Shown here piece after piece: positions 1 to 11,945 of a DNA stretch of 64,000 nucleotides. Source of the stretch: Fasciola hepatica (taxonomy: Eukaryota; Platyhelminthes; Trematoda; Plagiorchiida; Fasciolidae); the NCBI GenBank assembly GCA_948099385.1, contig CANUEZ040000191.1:9362001-9426000 (forward strand). The letters are read 5' to 3'. The first letter of the stretch is position 1. Each line of letters opens with the position of its first letter. Position numbers and translations under genes: made by a program. Under the pieces are notes generated by a model. It did no database searches. It was not told the origin of the DNA and saw nothing but the letters and a program-made list of their open reading frames with translations.

Positions 1-2623
1 GTTGTGAAGTTGTTCGATTCACAATGGTTCAGCGGTTGCTGGAGTCCCCGTGGTTGCTCGGTCGATGTGCACTGCTGATGAGTCGAGTCCGAACAAGGAT
101 GAAACAGCTGTACAGTGAGTGCTTCCATGGATTTCAATGCTCAGTTGAGCGTTCAAGCTGCATGAACAATCATATTAAACAAATCTATTCTAATCTAATC
201 TAATCTCCTACTACTAATCAATTGCATGCATAGTAAGGAAACTGTGTATGCGTATCATTTGGGAATGCGTCGGTTTTACGTAGGCTCCTACAGAGAATTC
301 ATCCATCATAGGAGTCAATCGGTGTGCGCGAAGCTGGTTGTTACCATTGAAATTTGAAGCCAGTTTGGGAAGGGTGCTAAATATGATGTAGTGTAGATGT
401 TGAACAAAGCGTTGATAGCTATATCGGATAGCTTTATGTTGTTAAGTTGTTCGATTCACAATGGTTCAGCGGTTGTTGGAGTCCCCGTGGTTGCTCGGTC
501 GATGTGCACTGCTGATGAGTCGAGTCCGAACAAGGATGAAACAGCTGTACAGTGAGTGCTCCCATGGGTTTCAATGCTCAGTTGATTGTTCAAGCTGCAT
601 GATCACGCATATTATACCAATCCATTCTAATCTAATCTAATCTCCTACTACTAATCAATTGCATGCATAGTAAGGAAGCTGTGTAGGTTTTTCATTTGGG
701 AATGCGTTGGTTGTTCTTAGGCCCCCAAAAGAGAAGTCATCCATCATAGGAGTCGATCGGTGTGCGCGAAGCTGGTTGTTACCATTGAAATTTGAAGCCA
801 GTTTGGGAAGGGTGCTAAATATGATGTAGTGTAGATGTTGAACAAAGCGTTGATAGCTATATCGGATAGCTTTATGTTGTTAAGTTGTTCGATTCACAAT
901 GGTTCAGCGGTTGTTGGAGTCCCCGTGGTTGCTCGGTCGATGTGCACTGCTGATGAGTCGAGTCCGAACAAGGATGAAACAGCTGTACAGTGAGTGCTTC
1001 CATGGATTTCAATGCTCAGTTGAGCGTTCAAGCTGCATGATCAATCGTATTGTACCAATCCATTCTAATCTAATCTAATCTAATCTCTACTACTAATCAA
1101 TTGCATGCATAGTAAGGAAGCTGTGTAGGTTTATCATTTGGGAATGCGTTGGTTGTACTTAGGCCCCCAAAAGAGAAGTCATCCATCATTGGAATCGATC
1201 GATGTGCGCGAAGCTGGTTGTTACCATTGAAATTTGAAGCCAGTTTGGGAAGAATGCTATATGATGTAGTGTAGATGTTGAACAACACGTTGACTGCCAT
1301 CCCGGATAGCCATGTGTTGTTGAGTTGTTCGATTCACAATGGTTCACCGGTTGTTGGAGTCCCCGTGGTTGCTCGGTCGATGTGCACTGCTGATGAGTCG
1401 AGTCCCAACAAGGATGAAACAACTGTACAGTGAGTGCTTCCATGGATTTCAATGCTCAGTTGAGCGTTCAGGTACATGATCTATCATGTTATACATTTAT
1501 ATTCAAATCTAATCTCCTACTACTAATCAATTGCATGCATAGTAAGGAAGCTGTGTAGGTTTATCATTTGGGAATGCGTTGGTTGTACTTAGGCCCCTAC
1601 AGAGAAGTCATCCATCATACGAGTCGATCGGTGTGCGCGAAGCTGGTTGTTACCATTGAATTTTGAAGCCAGTTTGGGAAGTGTGCTATATATGATGTAG
1701 TGTAGACGTTGAAAAAGCGGTGATAGCAATCACGGATAGCCTTCTGTTGTTGATTTGTTCGATCCACAATGGTTCACCGGTTGTTGGAGTCACCGTGGTT
1801 GCTCGGTCGATGTGCACTGCTGATGAGTCGAGTCCGAACAAGGATGAAACAGCTGTACAGTGAGTGCATCCGTGGATTTCAATGCTCAGTTGAGCGTTCA
1901 AGCTGCATGATCAATCATATTATACAAATCTATTCTAATCTAATCTAATCTAATCTCCTACTACTAATCAATTGCATGCATAGTAAGGAAGCTTTGTGAG
2001 TTTTTCATTTGGGAATGCGTTGGATGTACTAACGCCCCCAAAGAGAAGTCCTCCATCATAGGAGTCGATCGGTGTGCGCAAAGCTGGTTGTTACCATTCA
2101 AATTTGAAGCCAGTTTGGGAAGGGTGCTATATCATGTAGTGTAGATATTGAACAAAGCGTTGATAGATATCTCGGATAGCTTTATGTTGTTAAGATGTTC
2201 GATTCACAATGGTTCAGCGGTTGTTGGAGTCCCCGTGGTTGCTCGGTCGATGTGCACTGCTGATGAGTCGAGTCCGAACAAGGATGAAACAGCTGTACAG
2301 TGAGTGCTTCCATGGATTTCAATGCTCAGTTGAGCGTTCAAGCTGCATGATCAATCATATTATACAAATCTAATCTAATCTCCTACTACTAATCAATTGC
2401 ATGCAAAGTAAGGAAGCTGTGTAGGTTTTTTCATTTGGGAATGCGTATGTTTTACTTAGGCTCCTACAGAGAATTCATCCATCATAGGAGTCGATCGGTG
2501 TGCGCGAAGCTGGTTGTTACCATTGAAATTTGAAGCCAGTTTGGGAAGGGTGCTATATATGATGTAGTGTAGATGTTGAACAAAGCGTTGATAGCAATCC
2601 CGGATTGCCTTGTGTTGTTAAGT

Positions 2624-2634
2624 TGTTCGATTCA
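2624..2634 (+). promoter_or_regulatory. B-box-like element upstream of the ribozyme (representative)
   Basis: TGTTCGATTCA matches the RNA polymerase III B-box consensus GGTTCGANTCC at all but the first and last positions. It lies 64 nt before the core in this unit and at a similar place in most units. A weaker A-box-like TAGCCATCCCGG sits about 32 nt upstream in many units. The A-box fit is poor and the spacing shorter than in tRNA genes. The schistosome hammerhead repeat is known to carry pol III promoter boxes, which makes the idea reasonable. Chance similarity is also possible. In the units after the LTRs this site reads TAGTCGATTCA. Confidence 0.25.
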
Positions 2635-2653
2635 CAATGGTTCACCGGCTGTT

Positions 2654-2748
2654 GGAGTCCCCGTGGTTGCTCGGTCGATGTGCACTGCTGATGAGTCGAG
2701 TCCGAACAAGGATGAAACAGCTGTACAGTGAGTGCTTCCATGGATTTC
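2654..2748 (+). ncRNA. Type I hammerhead ribozyme (representative copy)
   Basis: This copy stands for the consensus. From its core start p=2688 it reads CTGATGA (C3 to A9), a 19-nt stem-loop II, GAA (G12 to A14), then ACAGCTGT as stem III and A17. Predicted cleavage follows GUA, between 2725 and 2726 (p+37 and p+38). Stem I next to the core is CACUG (2683-2687) with CAGUG (2726-2730). Beyond an asymmetric internal loop, CCGUGG pairs with CCAUGG. Further out GGAGU can pair with AUUUC, leaving two C bulged. Stem II is only GUC with GAU (a G-U closing pair) around a 13-nt loop. Stem III is 2 bp (AC with GU) with loop AGCU. All invariant core bases of the hammerhead family are present. Self-cleavage is inferred, not shown. 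Confidence 0.9.
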
Positions 2749-5287
2749 AATGCTCAGTTGAGCGTTCAAGCTGCATGATCAATCATGATATACAAATCTA
2801 ATCTAATCTCCTACTACTAATCAATTGCATGCTTAGTAAGGAAGCTGTGTAGGTTTTTTCATTTGGGAATGCGTTGGTTTTACGTAGGCTCCTACAGAGA
2901 ATTCATCCATCATAGGAGTCGATCGGTGTGCGCGAAGCTGGTTGTTACCATTGAAATTTGAAGCCAGTTTGGGAAGGGTGCTATATATGATGTAGTGTAG
3001 ATGTTGAACAAAGCGTTGATAGCCATCCCGGATAGCCTTGTGTTGTTGAATTGTTAGATCCACAATGGTTCACCGGTTGTTGGAGTCCCCGTGGTTGCTC
3101 GGTCGATGTGCACTGCTGATGAGTCGAGTCCGAACAAGGATGAAACAGCTGTACAGTGAGTGCTTCCATGGATTTCAATGATCAGTTGAGCGTTCAAGCT
3201 GCATGATCAATCATATTATGCAAATCTTTTCTATTCTAATCTAATCTAATCTCCTACTACTAATCAATTGCATGCATAGTAAGGAAGCTGTGTAGGTTTA
3301 TCATTTGGGAATGCGTTGGTTGTACATAGGCCCGCAAAAGAGAAGTCATCCATCATAGGAGTCGATCGGTGTGCGCGAAGCTGGTTGTTACCATTGAAAT
3401 TTGAAGCCAGTTTGGGAAGGGTGCTAAATATGATGTAGTGTAGATGTTGAACAAAGCGTTGATAGCCATCCCAGATAGCCTTGTGTTGTTGAGTTGTTCG
3501 ATTCACAATGGTTGACCGGTTGTTGGAGTGCCCGTGGTTGCTCGGTCGATGTGCACTGCTGATGAGTCGAGTCCGAACAACGATGAAACAGCTGTACAGT
3601 GAGTGCTTCCATGGATTTCAATGCTCAGTTGAGCGTTCAAGCTGCATGATCAATCATATTATACAAATCTTTTCTAATCTAATCTAATCTAATCTCCTAC
3701 TACTAATCAATTGCATGCATAGTAAGGAAGCTGTGTAGGTTTATCATTTGGGAATGCGTTGGTTGTGCATAGGCCCGCAAAAGAGAAGTCATCCATCATA
3801 GGAGTCGATCGGTGTGCGCGAAGCTGGTTGTTACCATTCAAAATTGAAGCCAGTTTTTGAAAGTAGCTATAAGATGTAGTGAAGATGTTGAACAAAGCGT
3901 TGATAGCCATCCCGGATAGCCTTGTGTTGTTAAATTGTTCGATTCACAATGGTTCAGCGGTTGTTGGAGTCCCCGTGGTTGCTCGGTCGATGTGCACTGC
4001 TGATGAGTCGAGTCCGAACAAGGATGAAACAGCTGTACAGTGAGTGCTTCCATGGATTTCAATGCTCAGTTGAGCGTTCAAGCTGCATGATCAATCATAT
4101 TATACAAATCTTTTCTAATCTAATCTAATCTAATCTCCTACTACTAATCAATTGCATGCATAGTAAGGAAGCTGTGTAGGTTTATCATTTGGGAATGCGT
4201 TGGTTGTACTTAGGCCCCTACAGAGAAGTCATCCATCATAGGAGTCGATCGGTGTGCGCGAAGCTGGTTGTTACCATTGAAATTTGAAGCCAGTTTGGGA
4301 AGGGTGCTATACATGATCCAGTGTAGATGTTGAACAAAGCATTGATAGCGATCCCGGATAGCCTTGTGTTGTTGTGTTGTTCGATTCAAAATGGTTCAGC
4401 GGTTGTTGGAGTCCCCGTGGTTGCTCGGTCGATGTGCACTGCTGATGAGTCGAGTCCGAACAAGGATGAAACAGCTGTACAGTGAGTGCTTCCATGGATT
4501 TCAATGCTCAGTTGAGCGTTCAGGCTGCATGATCAATCATATTATACAAATCTAATCTAATCTAATCTAATCTAATCTCCTACTACTAATCAATTGCATG
4601 CAAAGTAAGGAAGCTGTGTCGGTTTATCATTTGGGAATGCGTTGGTTGTACTTAGGCCCGTACAGAGAAGTCATCCATCATAGGAGTCGATCGGTGTGCG
4701 CGAAGCTGGTTGTTACCATTCAAATTTGAAGCCTGTTTGAGAAGAATGCTATATGATGTAGTGTAGATGTCGAACAAAGCGTTGATAGCCATCGCGGATA
4801 GCCTTGTGTTGTTGAGTTGTTCGATTCACAATGGTTCACCGGTTGTTGGAGTCCCCGTGGTTGCTCGGTCGATGTGCACTGCTGATGAGTCGAGTCCGAA
4901 CAAGGATGAAACAGCTGTACAGTGAGTGCTTCCATGGATTTCAATGCTCAGTTGAGCGTTCAAGCTGCATGATCAATCATATTATATAAATCTTTCTATT
5001 CTAAGATAATCTAATCTCCTACTACTAATCAATTGCATGCATAGTAAGGAAGCTGTGTAGGTTTATCATTTGGGAATGCGTTGGTTGTACTTAGGCCCGC
5101 AAAAGAGAAGTCATCCATCATAATATTCGATCGGTGCGCGAAGGTGGTTGTTACCATTCAAATTTGAAGCCAGTTTGGGAAGTGTGCTATATATGATGTA
5201 GTGTAGATGTTGAACAAAGCGTTGATAGCCATCCCGGATAGCCTTGTGTTGTTGAGTTGTTCGATTCACAATGGTTCAGCGGTTGTT

Positions 5288-5382
5288 GGAGTCCCCGTGG
5301 TTGCTCGGTCGATGTGCACTGCTGATGGGTCGAGTCCGAACAAGGATGAAACAGCTGTACAGTGAGTGCTTCCATGGATTTC
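5288..5382 (+). ncRNA. Hammerhead copy with A9 changed to G
   Basis: The core reads CTGATGG instead of CTGATGA at 5322-5328, replacing the invariant A9. The rest of core, stem I and GUA are intact. Probably a dead or weak copy. Confidence 0.75.
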
Positions 5383-5629
5383 AATGCTCAGTTGAGCGTT
5401 CAAGCTGCATGATCAATCATATTATACAAATCTAATCTAATCTAATCTAATCTCCTACTACTAATCAATTGCATGCATAGTAAGGAAGCTGTGTAGGTTT
5501 ATCATTTGGGAATGCGTTGGTTGTACTCAGGCCCCTACAGAGAAATCATCCATCATAGGAGTCGATCGGTGTGCGTGAAGCTGATTGTTAGAATTCAAAT
5601 TTGAAGCCAGTTTGGAAAGGGTGCTATAT

Positions 5630-8040
5630 ATGATGTAGTGTAGATGTTGAACAAAGCGTTGTTAGCCATCCCGGATAGCCTTGTGTTGTTAAGTTGTTCG
5701 ATTCACAATGGTTCAGCGGTTGTTGGAGTCTCCGTGGTTGCTCGGTCGATGTGCACTGCTGATGAGTCGAGTCCGAACAAGGATGAAACAGCTGTACAGT
5801 GAGTGCTTCCATGGATTTCAATGCTCAGTTGAGCGTTCAAGCTGCATGATCAATCATATTATACAAATCTATTCTAATCTAATCTAATCTAATCTCCAAC
5901 TACTAATCAATTGCATGCATAGTAAGGAAGCTGTGTAGGTTTTTCATTTGGGAATGCGTTGGTTGTATTAAGGCCCCAAACGAGAATTCATCCATCATTG
6001 GAATCGATCGGTGTGCGCGAAGCTGGTTGTCACCTTTCAAATTTGAAGCCAGTTTGGGAAGTGTTGTATATATGATTTAGTGTGGATGTTTAACAAAACG
6101 TTGATGGCCAAACCGGATTGCCTTGTGTTGTTGAGTTGTTCGATTCAAAATGGTTCAGCGGTTGTTGGAGTCCCCGTGGTTGCTCGGTCGATGTGCACTG
6201 CTGATGAGTCGAGTCCGAACAAGGATGAAACAGCTGTACAGTGAGTGCTTCCATGGATTTCAATGCTCAGTTGAGCGTTCAAGCTGCATGATCAATCATA
6301 TTATACAAATCTATTCTAATCTAATCTAATCTAATCTAATCTCCTACTACTAATCAATTGCATGCATAGTAAGGAAGCTGTGTAGGTTTATCATTTGGGA
6401 ATGCGTTGGTTGTACTTAGGCCCCTACAGAGAAGTCATCCATCATAGGAGTCGATCGGTGTGCGCGGAGCTGGTTGTTACCATTCAAATTTGAAGCCAGT
6501 TTGGGAAGGGTGCTATATATGATGTTGTGTAGATGTTGAACAAAGCGTTGATCGCCATCCCGGATAGCCTTGTGTTGTTGAGTTGTTCGATTCACAATGT
6601 TTCACCGGCTGTTGCTGTCCTCGTGGATGCTCGGTCGATGTGCACTGCTGATGAGTCGAGTCCGAACAAGGATGAAACAGCTGTACAGTGAGTGCTTCCA
6701 TGGATTTCAATGCTCAGTTGAGCGTTCAAGCTGCATGATCAATCATATTATGCAAATCTTTTCTATTCTAAGATAATCTAATCTCCTACTACTAATCAAT
6801 TGCATGCATAGTAAGGAAGCTGTGTGAGGTTTTCATTTGGGAATGCGTTGGTTGTACTTAGGCCCCTACAGAGAGGTCATCCATCATAGGAGTCGATCGG
6901 TGTGCGCGAAGCTGGTTGTTACCATTCAAATTTGAAGCCAGTTTGGGAAGTTTGCTGTACATGATCCAGTGAAAATGTTGAACAAAGTGTTGATAGCCAT
7001 CCCGGATAGCCTTGTGTTGTTAAGTTGTTCGATTCACAATGGTTCAGCGGTTGTTGGAGTCCCCGTGGTTGCTCGGTCGATGTGCACTGCTGATGGGTCG
7101 AGTCCGAACAAGGATGAAACAGCTGTACAGTGAGTGCTTCCATGGATTTCAATGCTCAGTTGAGCGTTCAAGCTGCATGATCAATCATATTATACAAATC
7201 TAATCTAATCTAATCTAATCTCATACTACTAATCAATTGCATGCATAGTAAGGAAGCTGTGTGAGTTTTTCATTTGGGAATGCGTTGGTTGTACTTAGGC
7301 CCCTACAGAGAAGTCATCCATCATAGGAGTCGATCGGTGTGCGCGAAGCTGGTTGTTACCATTCAAATTTGAAGCCAGTTTGGGAAGGGTGCTATATCAT
7401 GTAGTGTAGATGTTGAACAAAGCGTTGATAGCCATCGCGGATAGCCTTGTGTTGTTAAGTTGTTCGATTCGCAATGGTTCACCGGTTGTTGGAGTCCCCG
7501 TGGTTGCTCGGTCGATGTGCACTGCTGATGAGTCGAGTCCGAACAAGGATGAAACAGCTGTACAGTGAGTGCTTCCATGGATTTCAATGCTCAGTTGAGC
7601 GTTCAAGCTGCATGATCAATCATATTATACAAATCTAATCTGATCTAATCTCCGACTACTAATCAATTGCATACATAGTAAGGAAGCTGTGTAGGTTTTT
7701 CATTTGGGAATGCGTTGGTTGTACTTAGGCCCCTACAGAGAAGTCATCCATCATAGGAGTCGATCGGTGTGCGCGAAGCTGGTTGTTACCATTCAAATTT
7801 GAAGCCAGTTTGGGAAGGGTGCTATGTATGATGTAGTGTAGATGTTGTACAAAACGTTTAGGGCCAAACCGGATAGCCATGTGTTGTTGAGTTGTTCGAT
7901 TCACAATGGTTCAGCGGTTGTTGGAGTCCCCGTGGTTGCTCGGTCGATGTGCACTGCTGATGAGTCGAGTCCGAACAAGGATGAAACAGCTGTACAGTGA
8001 GTGCTTCCATGGATTTCAATGCTCAGTTGAGCGTTCAAGC
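5630..8040 (+). repeat. Segmental duplication, copy 1 (offset 3072 bp)
   Basis: About 2.4 kb recurs 3072 bp downstream (about 8702-11112), equal to seven satellite units. Rare features recur at the same offset: the CTGTCCTCGTGGATGC arm variant (6613 and 9685) and CATGATCCAGTGAAAATG (6959 and 10031). Edges are estimated by eye. Confidence 0.8.
7056..7150 (+). ncRNA. Hammerhead copy with A9 changed to G
   Basis: Same CTGATGG core at 7090 as the copy at 5322. Its duplicate 3072 bp downstream (core 10162) has the normal CTGATGA, so the lesion is not shared by the duplicate. Confidence 0.75.
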
Positions 8041-8701
8041 TGCATGATCAATCATATTATACAAATCTATTCTAATCTAATCTAATCTAATCTCCAACTA
8101 CTAATCAATTGCATGCATAGTAAGGAAGCTGTGTAGGTTTTTCATTTGGGAATGCGTTGGTTGTATTAAGGCCCCTACAGAGAAGTCATCCATCATAGGA
8201 GTCGATCGGTGTGCGCGAAGCTGGTTGTTACCATTCAAATTTGAAGCCAGTTTGGGAAGGGTGCTATGTATGATGTAGTGTAGATGTTGTACAAAACGTT
8301 TAGGGCCAAACCGGATAGCCTTGTGTTGTTAAGTTGTTCGATTCACAATGGTTCACCGGTTGTTGGAGTCCCCGTGGTTGCTCGGTCGATGTGCACTGCT
8401 GATGAGTCGAGTCCGAACAAGGATGAAACAGCTGTACAGTGAGTGCTTCCATGGATTTCAATGCTCAGTTGAGCGTTCAAGCTGCATGATCAATCATATT
8501 ATACAAATCTAATCTGATCTAATCTCCGACTACTAATCAATTGCATACATAGTAAGGAAGCTGTGTAGGTTTTTCATTTGGGAATGCGTTGGTTGTACTT
8601 AGGCCCCTACAGAGAAGTCATCCATCATAGGAGTCGATCGGTGTGCGCGAAGCTGGTTGTTACCATTCAAATTTGAAGCCAGTTTGGGAAGGGTGCTATG
8701 T

Positions 8702-11112
8702 ATGATGTAGTGTAGATGTTGAACAAAGCGTTGTTAGCCATCCCGGATAGCCTTGTGTTGTTAAGTTGTTCGATTCACAATGGTTCAGCGGTTGTTGGAG
8801 TCTCCGTGGTTGCTCGGTCGATGTGCACTGCTGATGAGTCGAGTCCGAACAAGGATGAAACAGCTGTACAGTGAGTGCTTCCATGGATTTCAATGCTCAG
8901 TTGAGCGTTCAAGCTGCATGATCAATCATATTATACAAATCTATTCTAATCTAATCTAATCTAATCTCCAACTACTAATCAATTGCATGCATAGTAAGGA
9001 AGCTGTGTAGGTTTTTCATTTGGGAATGCGTTGGTTGTATTAAGGCCCCAAACGAGAATTCATCCATCATTGGAATCGATCGGTGTGCGCGAAGCTGGTT
9101 GTCACCTTTCAAATTTGAAGCCAGTTTGGGAAGTGTTGTATATATGATTTAGTGTGGATGTTGAACAAAACGTTGATGGCCAAACCGGATTGCCTTGTGT
9201 TGTTGAGTTGTTCGATTCAAAATGGTTCAGCGGTTGTTGGAGTCCCCGTGGTTGCTCGGTCGATGTGCACTGCTGATGAGTCGAGTCCGAACAAGGATGA
9301 AACAGCTGTACAGTGAGTGCTTCCATGGATTTCAATGCTCAGTTGAGCGTTCAAGCTGCATGATCAATCATATTATACAAATCTATTCTAATCTAATCTA
9401 ATCTAATCTAATCTCCTACTACTAATCAATTGCATGCATAGTAAGGAAGCTGTGTAGGTTTATCATTTGGGAATGCGTTGGTTGTACTTAGGCCCCTACA
9501 GAGAAGTCATCCATCATAGGAGTCGATCGGTGTGCGCGGAGCTGGTTGTTACCATTCAAATTTGAAGCCAGTTTGGGAAGGGTGCTATATATGATATTGT
9601 GTAGATGTTGAACAAAGCGTTGATCGCCATCCCGGATAGCCTTGTGTTGTTGAGTTGTTCGATTCACAATGTTTCACCGGCTGTTGCTGTCCTCGTGGAT
9701 GCTCGGTCGATGTGCACTGCTGATGAGTCGAGTCCGAACAAGGATGAAACAGCTGTACAGTGAGTGCTTCCATGGATTTGAATGCTCAGTTGAGCGTTCA
9801 AGCTGCATGATCAATCATATTATGCAAATCTTTTCTATTCTAAGATAATCTAATCTCCTACTACTAATCAATTGCATGCATAGTAAGGAAGCTGTGTGAG
9901 GTTTTCATTTGGGAATGCGTTGGTTGTACTTAGGCCCCTACAGAGAGGTCATCCATCATAGGAGTCGATCGGTGTGCGCGAAGCTGGTTGTTACCATTCA
10001 AATTTGAAGCCAGTTTGGGAAGTTTGCTGTACATGATCCAGTGAAAATGTTGAACAAAGTGTTGATAGCCATCCCGGATAGCCTTGTGTTGTTAAGTTGT
10101 TCGATTCACAATGGTTCAGCGGTTGTTGGAGTCCCCGTGGTTGCTCGGTCGATGTGCACTGCTGATGAGTCGAGTCCGAACAACGATGAAACAGCTGTAC
10201 AGTGAGTGCTTCCATGGATTTCAATGCTCAGTTGAGCGTTCAAGCTGCATGATCAATCATATTATACAAATCTAATCTAATCTAATCTAATCTCATACTA
10301 CTAATCAATTGCATGCATAGTAAGGAAGCTGTGTGAGTTTTTCATTTGGGAATGCGTTGGTTGTACTTAGGCCCCTACAGAGAAGTCATCCATCATAGGA
10401 GTCGATCGGTGTGCGCGAAGCTGGTTGTTACCATTCAAATTTGAAGCCAGTTTGGGAAGGGTGCTATATCATGTAGTGAAGATGTTGAACAAAGCGTTGA
10501 TAGCCATCGCGGATAGCCTTGTGTTGTTAAGTTGTTCGATTCGCAATGGTTCACCGGTTGTTGGAGTCCCCGTGGTTGCTCGGTCGATGTGCACTGCTGA
10601 TGAGTCGAGTCCGAACAAGGATGAAACAGCTGTACAGTGAGTGCTTCCATGGATTTCAATGCTCAGTTGAGCGTTCAAGCTGCATGATCAATCATATTAT
10701 ACAAATCTAATCTGATCTAATCTCCGACTACTAATCAATTGCATACATAGTAAGGAAGCTGTGTAGGTTTTTCATTTGGGAATGCGTTGGTTGTACTTAG
10801 GCCCCTACAGAGAAGTCATCCATCATAGGAGTCGATCGGTGTGCGCGAAGCTGGTTGTTACCATTCAAATTTGAAGCCAGTTTGGGAAGGGTGCTATGTA
10901 TGATGTAGTGTAGATGTTGTACAAAACGTTTAGGGCCAAACCGGATAGCCATGTGTTGTTGAGTTGTTCGATTCACAATGGTTCACCGGTTGTTGGAGTC
11001 CCCGTGGTTGCTCGGTCGATGTGCACTGCTGATGAGTCGAGTCCGAACAAGGATGAAACAGCTGTACAGTGAGTGCTTCCATGGATTTCAATGCTCAGTT
11101 GAGCGTTCAAGC
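8702..11112 (+). repeat. Segmental duplication, copy 2 (offset 3072 bp)
   Basis: Second copy of the seven-unit block beginning near 5630. It diverges near 11112, where GCATTATGAATCATTTT replaces GCATGATCAATCATATT. It carries the satellite up to the left flank of the retrotransposon. Confidence 0.8.
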
Positions 11113-11347
11113 TGCATTATGAATCATTTTATACAAATCTAATCTAATCTAATCTAATCTCCTACTACTAATCAATTGCATGCATAGTAAGGAAGCTGTG
11201 TAGGTTTATCATTTGGGAATGCGTTGGTTGTACTTAGGCCCCCAAAAGACTATTCATCCATCATAGGAATCGATCGTTGTGCGCGAAGCTGGTTGTTACC
11301 ATTCAAATTTGAAGCCAGTTTGGGAAGGTTGCTATATATGATGTATT

Positions 11348-11352
11348 GTAGA
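11348..11352. other. Left target-site copy (GTAGA)
   Basis: GTAGA directly precedes the left LTR; GCAGA follows the right LTR at 15603-15607. The unbroken satellite reads GTAGATGTTGAAC here, so this is a 5-bp duplication with one later mismatch. The same pair flanks both solo LTRs (16831-16835 with 17416-17420, and 18643-18647 with 19228-19232). Confidence 0.8.
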
Positions 11353-11931
11353 TGTAGAAACTATCCCGATTACTTGAACTTTCAATATAACAGAAAACGT
11401 GGTCTCACTAGCTTTACGCACGATATGGGCTGTACACGGCTACGGGCAGCAGAACAAATTCCAAATGTATAACCGTGTTTATCGTAATTTCGTGGTTCTA
11501 AACAATGCAATACATAAAAATACATAAATGCAATGACTTACAGCCAGGTGAGCAACCAAGGGCAACAGTACAGAACGTTATCCGAAAAATCGGGACAGCG
11601 CGGTCATAAACGGTTCACTCAGCAAGGAGTCATGCGAAACTGTAGCGCAGCACGGTTGCGGTACAGACAGTGGGTCAAGAAGCGTAAGTGAAACGTTCTG
11701 CAAATTTTTCTTACAAGGGGAATGTAGAATCATAGAACAATCGAGTCGGGAACATAACGTAAAATGTTCACGCACCATACGTCGGAAAGGGGTAAATCTG
11801 AACTGTGTCAGTACAGTAAAAACAGGGAATTGGATCACAAGTATTCGAGGTTCATGAGGGATATACACGCTACTCACGAGTAAGACAAGCGAAGATGTCG
11901 TCAAAAATACAAATTACAAAAGTAATTTACA
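11353..11931 (-). repeat. 3' LTR of the BEL/Pao element (left copy)
   Basis: 579 bp, starting TGTAGAAACTATCCCG and ending AGTAATTTACA on the + strand. In element orientation it starts TGTAAATTAC and ends TTTCTACA. Compared with the other three LTRs it alone has GGTTCACTC, ATGCGAAAC, GTCAAAAATAC and one A fewer in the final A-run. A 108-residue open frame crosses it (11578-11904 -) and resembles no protein I know. I see no clear AATAAA signal. Confidence 0.93.
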
Positions 11932-11945
11932 CTGCCCCCGGCTTC
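11932..11945 (-). other. Polypurine tract
   Basis: On the - strand GAAGCCGGGGGCAG abuts the TG of the 3' LTR. Position and G-richness fit the primer site for plus-strand synthesis, though C interrupts the purines. Confidence 0.6.

Larger units (their letters stand above)
1..11352 (+). repeat. Hammerhead satellite array, segment 1 (26 units)
   Basis: Head-to-tail tandem repeat of about 438 bp. The first base of each ribozyme core (CTGATGA) falls at 75, 512, 950, 1390, 1820, 2260, 2688, 3116, 3559, 4000, 4442, 4882, 5322, 5759, 6201, 6648, 7090, 7525, 7957, 8399, 8831, 9273, 9720, 10162, 10597 and 11029. Many units here carry GCTATATATGATG before the ribozyme, whereas GCTATATCATG is common further right, so this segment is a partly distinct subfamily. 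Units at 5322 and 7090 have a damaged core. The segment ends inside a unit where an LTR is inserted at GTAGA. I see no cellular gene; the 60-90 residue antisense frames only reflect the conserved repeat. Confidence 0.97.

Noticed and set aside
2492..2690. Internal half-unit duplication: GTCGATCGGTGTGCGC resembles GGTCGATGTGCAC about 184 bp later
   Set aside because: The similarity is limited to about 15-20 bases with gaps and does not extend, so chance or shared low-complexity composition is sufficient.
11224..11472. Sense-strand 82-codon frame spanning satellite and LTR (also at 16707 and 18519)
   Set aside because: It crosses an insertion junction and is repeated only because the junction itself was duplicated.
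11578..11904. Open frame of about 100 codons in all four LTR copies
   Set aside because: The four LTRs differ by only about 1%, so shared openness carries no information, and the translation resembles no known protein.
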